DNA of 16,846 nt from DASVSE01 sp036399715. Its GTDB lineage: Bacteria > Bacteroidota > Rhodothermia > Rhodothermales > Rubricoccaceae. The position numbers and the translations under genes were made by a program. This document shows, in pieces, positions 6,803 through 14,081 of this stretch. The DNA lies in NCBI GenBank assembly GCA_036399715.1, contig DASWMO010000156.1, forward strand, positions 1 through 16,846, in the 5' to 3' direction. Below the pieces are notes generated by a model that had not been told where the DNA came from, ran no database searches, and saw only the letters and a program-made list of their open reading frames with translations. Positions within the stretch are counted from its first letter, which is position 1. Each line of letters begins with the position of its first letter.

Positions 6803-8209
6803 ATGCGCGCTCCGCTCCGCGCCGTCCTGCTCTGCTCCGTCTTGCTCGTCGCCGGCTGTGGTGGCGGCAACGCGTTCGGCGACCCCGCGACCGTCGGCGA
6901 GGTCGCGCGCCTCGTCTTGGAAGAAGCGCCTGAGGCCGCCGGCGCCCTCCGCCGGACCGGCGACGCGCCCATCGGGCCGGTCGAGGTCTACGTGGACCTG
7001 TCGCTGTCCATCCAGCCCTACCTCGCGCCGGCCGGTACCGGCGGCGCGCCCGCGTTCTCACGCCTCGTCGAGGCGCTCGACAACTCGCTCGGCTCCGACG
7101 TCGAGTTCTTCGGCTTCGGCTTCGAGCCCGACTCGGCCGCCCAGACCGTCACGGCCATCTCCGTCGGGCGGCTGACGCAGGCCGCGACCTACACGCGCGT
7201 CAACAACGACTACGGCGCCCTCTTCGCGGGCTTCCGGCCCGACTCGATGGGCAGCCTCGGCGCGACGCGCGTCGTGATCACGGACGGCGTCGAGTCGGAC
7301 CCCGAAGGCGGACCGCGCTTCGGGCGCGTCGTCGCCGCCGCCGACCGGTGGGTCCGCGCCGGGGGCGTCTTCGCCGCCTTCGTCTACCGCGCCGACTACT
7401 CGGGCACCTACTTCACCGAGGGCGCCGCCTGCCCGCGCGGGCGCCTCGCGATGTCGTGCGCGGACCGCCCGCTCGTCGCCTTCGTCTTCGCGCCGACGGC
7501 CGGGCAGGCTGACCAACTGCGGGCCTCGATGGGCGACGACCTCCAGCCCGAGCACGTCGTGCAGGTCGGCGGGCGCGACGCAGACCTCGTGCCCGTCGCC
7601 GAGGTCGCCGTCGAGGGCTCGCGTCGGCCCCGAACCCTCCTTCGCGGCCTGAGCCAGACCGTCGCACCGGGCTTCGAGGCCGTTCCGACGGCCTCGGTCG
7701 ACAACCGCGCCGCCGACGCGCAGGGCTTCGTGCCGCTCGAGTTCACGGTCCGCGTCGACACCGACGCCGAGCCGTGGCGCTCGCTCTCCACGGCCGAGCG
7801 CGCGGCGTTCCTGCGGACGCTCCGGCCGCGCCTCCGCGCCTTCGCCGTGTCCACGCGCCGAGACTCCGTTTCCATCCGCGAGGTCGAGGCCGACGTCTAC
7901 CGCCCGACGGTCACGGTCGATTCGGTCGGCGTCGCGCACGTCATTCTGCCCGTCAAGCGCCCTACGACGACGGGTGTGGGCGTAGGCGGCACGGCCGCCG
8001 ACGGCGCGCGACACTTCGCGTTCCTGCTGTCGCTCGCACCCTACGAGTCCGCCTCCGGCCTCGTCCCCGACGGCCTCTCGACGCCGACCGACTGCGACGC
8101 CGCGCGCTGCGGGCAGACGCTGAACCTCGCGCCCCTGCTCGGGGCGATCCTCCGCGACGACTACGTCCCGGCCCGTACCCTCCTGCTCGCCGAGTGGCGC
8201 GAACGCTGA
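6803..8209 (+). CDS. vWA-like lipoprotein
   Basis: 468 aa. A lipoprotein signal peptide ends in the lipobox LVAGC, with Cys19 as the lipidated residue, so the mature protein is on the periplasmic face of a membrane. The first half reads as a von Willebrand A fold: strand EVYVDLSLS with a DxSxS metal-ion-dependent adhesion motif (D65, S67, S69), a hydrophilic NND stretch at 134-136 where the MIDAS Thr loop would lie, and strand RVVITDGVES carrying the second MIDAS acid (D161). Two cysteines (C210, C219) could form a disulfide. The C-terminal half (about 290-468) is beta-rich and unrecognised. ATG 6803 is chosen because it gives a textbook signal peptide. Its stop overlaps the next start by 1 nt (TGATG), which suggests translational coupling. 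vWA assignment rests on motif spacing, without a profile search; the lipoprotein call is firm. Confidence 0.85.
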   Translation: MRAPLRAVLLCSVLLVAGCGGGNAFGDPATVGEVARLVLEEAPEAAGALRRTGDAPIGPVEVYVDLSLSIQPYLAPAGTGGAPAFSRLVEALDNSLGSDVEFFGFGFEPDSAAQTVTAISVGRLTQAATYTRVNNDYGALFAGFRPDSMGSLGATRVVITDGVESDPEGGPRFGRVVAAADRWVRAGGVFAAFVYRADYSGTYFTEGAACPRGRLAMSCADRPLVAFVFAPTAGQADQLRASMGDDLQPEHVVQVGGRDADLVPVAEVAVEGSRRPRTLLRGLSQTVAPGFEAVPTASVDNRAADAQGFVPLEFTVRVDTDAEPWRSLSTAERAAFLRTLRPRLRAFAVSTRRDSVSIREVEADVYRPTVTVDSVGVAHVILPVKRPTTTGVGVGGTAADGARHFAFLLSLAPYESASGLVPDGLSTPTDCDAARCGQTLNLAPLLGAILRDDYVPARTLLLAEWRER

Positions 8210-8628
8210 TGGTCCCCGCTCTTGCCTTCCTGCTGTTCTTCCTCCTTCTCGCCGCCATCGCGTACGGGCTCACCGTCTGGCGCGTCGGTGGGCGCGGCTC
8301 GGGTGACGGGCCGGCCCGCATCGGGTCCGCTCTCAAGTCGCGCAATCGTGCGGTGATGCTGTTTTTCGTCGTCGTGCTCGTCGTGATGGCCGTCCTCGAA
8401 GCGCTCGTGACCGACGTCAGCGTGGCCATGGAGGACCTCCAGTACCGGATCGGCGACATGGCGAACGCAGACCCGGCGCTGATCTACGAGACCGCCAACG
8501 GGTCCGTCTCGTGGGGCCTCTACCTCGCCGTCCTGCTCGGCGCCTTCGGCGGCCTCGCCATCGGCACCTACCTCGCGACGCGCCGCTACCCGGTACTCCG
8601 GGGCCTCGGCATCCGCGACGTGATCTAG
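8209..8628 (+). CDS. Small three-TM membrane protein, unknown function
   Basis: 139 aa from the ATG that overlaps the preceding stop by 1 nt (TGATG at 8207-8211). Three hydrophobic segments are visible: residues 2-22, about 48-67 and about 102-123. A basic Gly/Arg/Lys loop separates the first two, and an acidic/polar loop (about 68-100, with DVSVAMEDLQYRIGDMANAD) separates the second and third. By the positive-inside rule the loop after TM1 and the basic C-terminus (TRRYPVLRGLGIRDVI) are cytoplasmic and the acidic loop is periplasmic, facing the vWA lipoprotein encoded just upstream. I do not recognise a family. The open frame extends further upstream but overlaps the lipoprotein gene, so the coupled ATG is preferred. 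It is probably an accessory membrane subunit of the operon's machine (inference from position only). Confidence 0.82.
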   Translation: MVPALAFLLFFLLLAAIAYGLTVWRVGGRGSGDGPARIGSALKSRNRAVMLFFVVVLVVMAVLEALVTDVSVAMEDLQYRIGDMANADPALIYETANGSVSWGLYLAVLLGAFGGLAIGTYLATRRYPVLRGLGIRDVI

Positions 8629-8653
8629 ACCGGCACGCGGCACGGCCGTCCCT

Positions 8654-8702
8654 GACTCGATTCCGCGCCGCAGGCCGGCGCAGCCCATCCCGACTCGACT
8701 CC
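8654..8702 (+). repeat. Short direct repeat flanking a GC hairpin, immediately upstream of the tubulin-like gene
   Basis: gactcgattcc (8654-8664) and gactcgactcc (8692-8702) match at 10 of 11 positions with a 38-nt period; the second copy abuts the ATG at 8703. Between them gcgccg (8665-8670) and cggcgc (8676-8681) can form a 6-bp stem with a 5-nt loop. This 74-nt gap is the longest inside the operon, so it might hold a control element for the cytoskeletal genes. In such GC-rich DNA the match is only suggestive. Confidence 0.25.
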
Positions 8703-10430
8703 ATGTCCGACAGTCTGTTTCTGATCGCCGGCGGCGGGACCGGCGCCAAGGTCGCCGAGGCGCTCGTGCACCTCTGCGCGGCCGGGATGGCCCCGCGGCG
8801 CGTCCACCTGCTCCTCGTCGACGCCGATACGACCAACGGCAACCTCCAGCGGGCGCTCCAGACGGCGCGGTCGTACCAGGGCGTCCAGAAGTGGCCGTGG
8901 GCCGTCGAGACCACGACGGGGCAGGTGTTCGGGCTCGGCGGCAAGAAGAAGTACCTCCAGATCTTCGGCTCTGCCCTCTCGGTGACCACGCTCACCGAGA
9001 CGCTAGACACGACGCGCGACGGCGGCATTGCCAACCGCGCCACGCCCGACGAGCAAACGATCCTCGACCTGCTCTACGACGCCGACGAGCAGACGGCAAG
9101 CTGCGACGACGGCTTCCGCGCGCGCCCCAACCTCGGCTGCCTCGTCCTCGCGGACCACCTCGCGGACACGCTCCCGGCCCACGCCGGGCCGTTCCTCGAC
9201 GCGCTCGTCAAGGAGGCCGCGGCCGGGCAGCCCGTCCCGGTCGTCGTTGCGGCCTCCATCTTCGGCGGGACCGGCGCGAGCCTGTTGCCGGTCGTCCGCG
9301 GCGCCGTCGAGGTTGCCCTCAAGGCACGCGACGCCGAGCGGACCGTCAAGATGCTCGCGTGGGGCGCGGCGATGATCCTGCCGCACTACCAGCCCGCGCG
9401 GCGCATCGAGAGCGTCGACCCGGACCGTTACCTGCTCGACACCGCCAACGCGCTCCAGTTCTATGGCATGGCGCAGGAGGTCACGAACGAGACGCTCTAC
9501 GACGCGATCTATGCCGTCGGATCCGACCGGCCGAGCCGCAACATCGTCGAGCCGGTCCTGGGGCAGAAGGCGCAGGCCAACCCGGCCTACATCGAAGAGA
9601 CCGTCGGCGCGCTCGCGGTCATCCACTTTGCAGAGACGCTCGGGCAGGGCCGCCGCGCAACGCGCGTCTTCCAGCCCGACCGCGGCAACACGCGCCTGAC
9701 GTGGGCGGACCTGCCGCTGAGCACCGACGAGCGCCTCCGCACGCGCGCCGCCTACCTGCTCCACCTCGGCGCCTTCCTGCTGCGCCCGGCCGACCCACAC
9801 CGGCCGGACCTCTCGAAGGGCCTCGCGGGCCTGCTCGCGACAACGCCCGACGCCGAGATCGAGGCCTACGCGTGGTTCAAGGACATCCTGAGCCCGTGGG
9901 CGGCCGGCGTCAGCCAGGCCTACGCGCAGACGCCCGCCGGTCGCCGCGCGTCCGCGCTCAAGGACGCGACCGTAATGGGCTCGGCGTCTGTGGACGCCCT
10001 CCGGCCGGCCGCGGTCGAGTACTTCGGGCGCCTGCTCCTCTGGGCCGCCTCGGCCCTCCGCGATGGCACCGACGGCCGCGGCGTGCTCCATCTCGTCGAC
10101 TTCCACGCCGACGGCGACTACGCGCTCCTCCAGGGCAAGATGTCCGCCAAGGGCCTCGACGTCGACGCGCCCGCCGAGGGCGCCGCCGCAGCCGACCCCT
10201 CGGGCGACAACGCGCTCGCGCGCTTGCTGCGGACGGCCCTCGCGGCCGAGGTCGCGGCCCACGAGCGGACGGGCGCCAAGGGCGTCGTCGCCGGCGAGTT
10301 CGCGCTCGTCGACGCCGACGGCCGCATCGGGCTGCGGATCACGCCCGAGCAGGTCCGCCAGGCGCTTGCGGCCGAGCGCCTCGGCGAGGTCGCCGACGAG
10401 TACACCCGCACCGCCCCCGCCACCGCGTAG
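8703..10430 (+). CDS. Tubulin/FtsZ-like GTPase (FtsZl / 'tubulin-like' family)
   Basis: 575 aa, predicted cytoplasmic. The N-terminus LFLIAGGGTGAKVAEALVHL (6-25) is a Rossmann-type glycine-rich loop as in the tubulin/FtsZ T1 region. VDADTTNGNLQRAL (39-52) fits the next nucleotide-contacting strand-loop. SIFGGTGAS (185-193) is a variant of the tubulin signature GGGTG(S/T)G that holds the GTP phosphates; the FGGTGAS form is what I associate with the Pfam 'Tubulin like' family rather than with FtsZ or TubZ. NALQFYGMA (249-257) follows. I cannot place the catalytic T7 acid motif with confidence. The C-terminal half (about 300-575) is much longer than FtsZ's and family-specific, with no clear disordered tail. 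ATG 8703 starts exactly at the first strand; the frame is open upstream but would overlap the three-TM gene. It may polymerise or act as a GTP-controlled scaffold at the membrane next to the actin-like protein (inference). Confidence 0.82.
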   Translation: MSDSLFLIAGGGTGAKVAEALVHLCAAGMAPRRVHLLLVDADTTNGNLQRALQTARSYQGVQKWPWAVETTTGQVFGLGGKKKYLQIFGSALSVTTLTETLDTTRDGGIANRATPDEQTILDLLYDADEQTASCDDGFRARPNLGCLVLADHLADTLPAHAGPFLDALVKEAAAGQPVPVVVAASIFGGTGASLLPVVRGAVEVALKARDAERTVKMLAWGAAMILPHYQPARRIESVDPDRYLLDTANALQFYGMAQEVTNETLYDAIYAVGSDRPSRNIVEPVLGQKAQANPAYIEETVGALAVIHFAETLGQGRRATRVFQPDRGNTRLTWADLPLSTDERLRTRAAYLLHLGAFLLRPADPHRPDLSKGLAGLLATTPDAEIEAYAWFKDILSPWAAGVSQAYAQTPAGRRASALKDATVMGSASVDALRPAAVEYFGRLLLWAASALRDGTDGRGVLHLVDFHADGDYALLQGKMSAKGLDVDAPAEGAAAADPSGDNALARLLRTALAAEVAAHERTGAKGVVAGEFALVDADGRIGLRITPEQVRQALAAERLGEVADEYTRTAPATA

Positions 10431-10496
10431 CGCGCCCACCGAGGCGGCGCACGCCAGCGGCCACTCGCCGGCGCGCACGTTTCCAGACCCGACCCC

Positions 10497-13400
10497 ATGC
10501 CCCGCGGATTCCTGCCGCCGGCCTCGCCCGGCCTCTCGTACCCCATCACGGCCCCGCCGCCGGCCGACTTCGCCGAGGGTGACGCGGACCTGCTCTCCAA
10601 GGTCGGGGCCAACATGGCCGTCGCCGAGGCGCAGACCGAGGGCCGCGTGCCCTCGCCGCTCTCGCGGGCGTACATGTTCTACACGGCCCTCTTCGGGCGG
10701 TCCCTCGCGATGACCGGCAACGACGCGCCAGGCGCGCCGCCGACCGCGAGCGCTGAGTCCGACGCGGACCGCCTCGCCAACGAGGGCCGCCGCGCGCTTC
10801 ACACCCGCGCCCGCGCCACCTTCCGCGGCCTCTGCGCCGCGTTCGCCCTCCGCGACGCGCTCGGGCTCGACATCGCGCTCCGGCGCATCCCGCTCGTCGC
10901 CGATGGACAGGGCTTGGCGCGCGTGCTGATCCCCAATCTCCGCACGGGTCCGGGGGGCGCGGCGTACTGGCAGACCATGCGCGTCTTCACGGTCCGCGCG
11001 ACCGCCGACGCCGGGTCGCGGCCCGAGGTCCTCGCCGGCCTCTCGCCGCTGACGGGCCTCTTCCCTGCCGCGAAGCCGCCCGGCCGCGCCCTCGCGAGCG
11101 TCTTCTGGTACGACCCCGCTGCCGGCGTCTGGCGCGACCCGACGGGCCCGGACCCGACCGGGACCGACAGCCCACTCTCGCCCCAGACCTCGGCCGCCGT
11201 CCGCAGCGCCATCGCGGCGTGGCTCCAGAGCGTCCGGACTGCTTTCGCGGTCGGCAGCCTCGCCAACGTCGGCCTCGACGCGCGCCGCGAAGGCCTCGTC
11301 AAAGCCGAGTTCGACGCGTGGGCGGCCGAGCTCTCGGCCGTCCCGACGGCCGGCGTCCGCGTCGTCCAGGGCGCCGTCGCGTCCGAGGGCGAGCCCGTGC
11401 CGGCGTTCCTTCTGCCCGTCTGCCAGGACGTCCCGCCGGCCGTCGTGTCGGACCTCGGGATGCACCAGGGCCGCCTCGTTGTGACCTCGACGGGCCTGCG
11501 CGACCGCACGCGGCGCGTGTGGGGACGCCTCGCCGGGCACCCGGACCTCGGCGCGCTCGTCGCCGCGCTTCCCGTCTCGGGCGACAACCTCGGCGCCGCG
11601 CTCGGCCTCGGCGCGACGGCAGCGCCGACGAAGTTCGTCGTCGTCGACAAGCTGTTCACGCCGCGCCTGTCCTTGCTGACGCAAAAGGGCCTGTCGGACG
11701 AGTGGCGGGCCCTCGACGTCGCCAACCACGGGTCCGTCGAGCACGCGCTGTTGCCGTTCGTGCCCGAGATCCTGGAGCTCATGGACCCGCTCGACCTCGC
11801 GGCCTCGGCCCGCGCCGAGCTCTCGCAGGACATGAACCACTACGTCGTCCGCTTGACAGTGGGCGGGCAGGAGGTCGTGCAGCTCTACTCGACGGCCGGC
11901 GACGGGCCGTACGTCGTCGACACCGACATTCTCGACAACACGGTCGACCTGCGCGTCTTCCCCAACTTCGACCTCGACCCGGTCCGCGAAGTGCTCACGC
12001 GCCCCGACGGGACCGCGCCCGACGCGACCTACTACGCCCGCGCGCGCCTCTCGCCGGCGTGGACGTTCGAGGTGAGCGCGATCCGGCTCGACCGGACCGA
12101 GGGCCGCCGCCGCGTCGAGACGACGGGCACGGTCGAGAAGCGCGGCTCGCTCCAGCCGACTCAGCCCGGCGCCTACCCGCCGGGCATCGCGAGCTTCTTT
12201 ACGCTCCCCGACAAGCCCGACGCGTTCTCCTTCGGCGGCCGCGGCCTGTGCGTGCTGAACCTCCGACCGCCGTCGCGCACGCCTGCCGCCGGCCTCTACT
12301 CCCAGAGCTGGGAGATCGGCGTGGACTTCGGGACGTCCAACACGTGCGTCGCCGTCCGCCGGCCAGATGGCGCGAGCGGACCGCTCGACTTCCCCGTCTT
12401 CACGACGACGCTCCTTCGGACGCCGACCTACACGGCCCTCGAACCCGTCAACGAGGGCGCCGCGGCGACGATCGACTTTTTCTACAAGCTCTCCGACGCC
12501 GACCGCTCGCTCACGCCGTACCCGTACTTCCCGACGCAGATCTTTACCCAGCAGACGCAGATTCCAGGCGCGCCCGACGGCGTGCTGGACCTCGCGGCAG
12601 GGCTGATCTACTTTCTCACGCCGAGCCTCGGGACGGGCTTGCAGGCGCTCCGCCTCACCGAAGGCTTCGACGTGCCGCAGGACGGCCGCCCGCTGTCCAA
12701 ACGCTTTCGGCTGGAAACGGACATCAAGTGGACGCGCCGCGAGTGGATGGGCGCCTTCATGGAGCACCTCCGCAAGCAGGTCGTGCTCTCGGCCGCGGAC
12801 CAGTTCGCGCGCGTCACGAAGGCTACGTTCTCGTTCCCGAAGTCCTTCACGCGGACTGACGAGGGTAACTACGACATGGTCCTGCGCCGCGTCTGGGGCG
12901 ACGTCGTGCAACCGCTCGTGAGCGAGTCCGAGGCCGTCCGCAACACGCTCGCCGGGCAGGCGCAGCCGCACGTCGTGTTCGACATCGGCGGCGGGACGAC
13001 CGACGTGATCGGCTTCAACGGACAGCGGCCGGCTTTCCAGACGTCGTTCCGGCTCGCCGGCGGGCAGGTCACGCGCTACGTCCACGCCTCGCCGCAGCTC
13101 CGCAACGCCCTCGCCGAGGTCGTGCAGGTCGTCCGCCCCGGCGCCTACGCCGTCACGCTGGACATGCTGCGCGGCACAGGCGTCGCGCAGGTTGGGAGCG
13201 CGTGGACGGGCCTGCTGCAGTCGCTCGACGACGACGACCCCTCGGGGCGCCTGCTCGCCAACGTCTTCCTCAACCTCGCCGAGAGCGGCCGGGCCAACGA
13301 CGACGCGGGCCGCGCGATCCGGGGCTTCTTCCTCACGAACGTGCTTCTCTTCGGCGGGCTCGCCGTCTACTCGGGCCGTCTGCTCGCCGCCGCCTCGGCC

Positions 13401-14078
13401 GGCGCGATCCCGGGCGGCGCGGGCGCCTTCCCGCTCCTCGGCAGCACGGCGCTCACCCTGACCGGCAACGGCTCAAAACTCTTCCGGGCCATCTCGTCCG
13501 AGCGGTCGCCGTTCGGGCCGGTCTTCGAATCGCTCTTTCGCCTCGGCGTGGGCGAACGCGAGACGCCGCTCGGCCTCCAGTTCAACGGCATCTACACGCT
13601 GCCCGACGGGACCGTCGCGGCCAAGACGAGCGTCGCGATGGGCCTGCTCGCGTCGGGCGGCGGGGCCGAGGCGCCGATCCCGGTCGCCAACGTAGTCGGC
13701 GAGACGGTCGACGGGCAGTCGTTCACGAGCCCGCTCGTGCCGTTCTACGCGCGCATCCGCCGCGGAGAGCCGTTCGTCGCCCCGCCGACGCCCCCCGCCG
13801 ACCTCGCGGCGTTCCTCGACGCGCTCGGCGCGCTGATCCCGTACGGCGAGCGCGACGGCTTCGCGGTCATCCCGGGCGCAGGCCGCGACTGGCACCTCGG
13901 CCTCCAGCAGACGCTCTACCCGAACGCCATCGGCGCGCTCCAGGAGCGCCTCGCCGCGACGGCCGCCTCCCTCCCCGGATCCGACGACGACGTCGCGGTG
14001 ACGTCGGCGATGGAGCCGCTGTTCATCGCCGAGATCGGCGCCCTCATCGACCAGGTCCGCGAGGACTACGCCTCCTGA
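10497..14078 (+). CDS. Large protein with C-terminal actin/Hsp70-type ATPase domain
   Basis: 1193 aa, predicted cytoplasmic. Residues 1-600 form a large region I do not recognise: helical at first (about 30-135), then mixed alpha/beta. The C-terminal half has the three actin-fold nucleotide motifs in order: phosphate 1 EIGVDFGTSNTC (D610, G612, T613, N615), phosphate 2 VVFDIGGGTTDV (D829, G831-G833, D836) and an adenosine motif LTLTGNGSKLF (G990, G992). A SESEAVRN stretch before phosphate 2 resembles the Hsp70 connecting segment. The size and layout recall the SrfB-type putative virulence factors, but I cannot confirm that without a profile search. The hydrophobic stretch near 942-980 lies inside the actin fold just before the adenosine loop, so I do not call it a TM. 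It starts 66 nt after the tubulin-like gene, and only 3 nt separate its stop from the next ATG. It is likely an ATP-driven filament or switch partner of the tubulin-like protein. Confidence 0.85.
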   Translation: MPRGFLPPASPGLSYPITAPPPADFAEGDADLLSKVGANMAVAEAQTEGRVPSPLSRAYMFYTALFGRSLAMTGNDAPGAPPTASAESDADRLANEGRRALHTRARATFRGLCAAFALRDALGLDIALRRIPLVADGQGLARVLIPNLRTGPGGAAYWQTMRVFTVRATADAGSRPEVLAGLSPLTGLFPAAKPPGRALASVFWYDPAAGVWRDPTGPDPTGTDSPLSPQTSAAVRSAIAAWLQSVRTAFAVGSLANVGLDARREGLVKAEFDAWAAELSAVPTAGVRVVQGAVASEGEPVPAFLLPVCQDVPPAVVSDLGMHQGRLVVTSTGLRDRTRRVWGRLAGHPDLGALVAALPVSGDNLGAALGLGATAAPTKFVVVDKLFTPRLSLLTQKGLSDEWRALDVANHGSVEHALLPFVPEILELMDPLDLAASARAELSQDMNHYVVRLTVGGQEVVQLYSTAGDGPYVVDTDILDNTVDLRVFPNFDLDPVREVLTRPDGTAPDATYYARARLSPAWTFEVSAIRLDRTEGRRRVETTGTVEKRGSLQPTQPGAYPPGIASFFTLPDKPDAFSFGGRGLCVLNLRPPSRTPAAGLYSQSWEIGVDFGTSNTCVAVRRPDGASGPLDFPVFTTTLLRTPTYTALEPVNEGAAATIDFFYKLSDADRSLTPYPYFPTQIFTQQTQIPGAPDGVLDLAAGLIYFLTPSLGTGLQALRLTEGFDVPQDGRPLSKRFRLETDIKWTRREWMGAFMEHLRKQVVLSAADQFARVTKATFSFPKSFTRTDEGNYDMVLRRVWGDVVQPLVSESEAVRNTLAGQAQPHVVFDIGGGTTDVIGFNGQRPAFQTSFRLAGGQVTRYVHASPQLRNALAEVVQVVRPGAYAVTLDMLRGTGVAQVGSAWTGLLQSLDDDDPSGRLLANVFLNLAESGRANDDAGRAIRGFFLTNVLLFGGLAVYSGRLLAAASAGAIPGGAGAFPLLGSTALTLTGNGSKLFRAISSERSPFGPVFESLFRLGVGERETPLGLQFNGIYTLPDGTVAAKTSVAMGLLASGGGAEAPIPVANVVGETVDGQSFTSPLVPFYARIRRGEPFVAPPTPPADLAAFLDALGALIPYGERDGFAVIPGAGRDWHLGLQQTLYPNAIGALQERLAATAASLPGSDDDVAVTSAMEPLFIAEIGALIDQVREDYAS

Positions 14079-14081
14079 GCC

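Noticed and set aside
9003..13085. 1360-codon open frame on the minus strand across the tubulin-like and actin-like genes
   Set aside because: It is an Arg/Gly/Ala/Glu/Asp-rich antisense shadow that arises because GC-rich third positions remove stop codons; it has no recognisable motif, and the plus strand carries clear domain motifs throughout.
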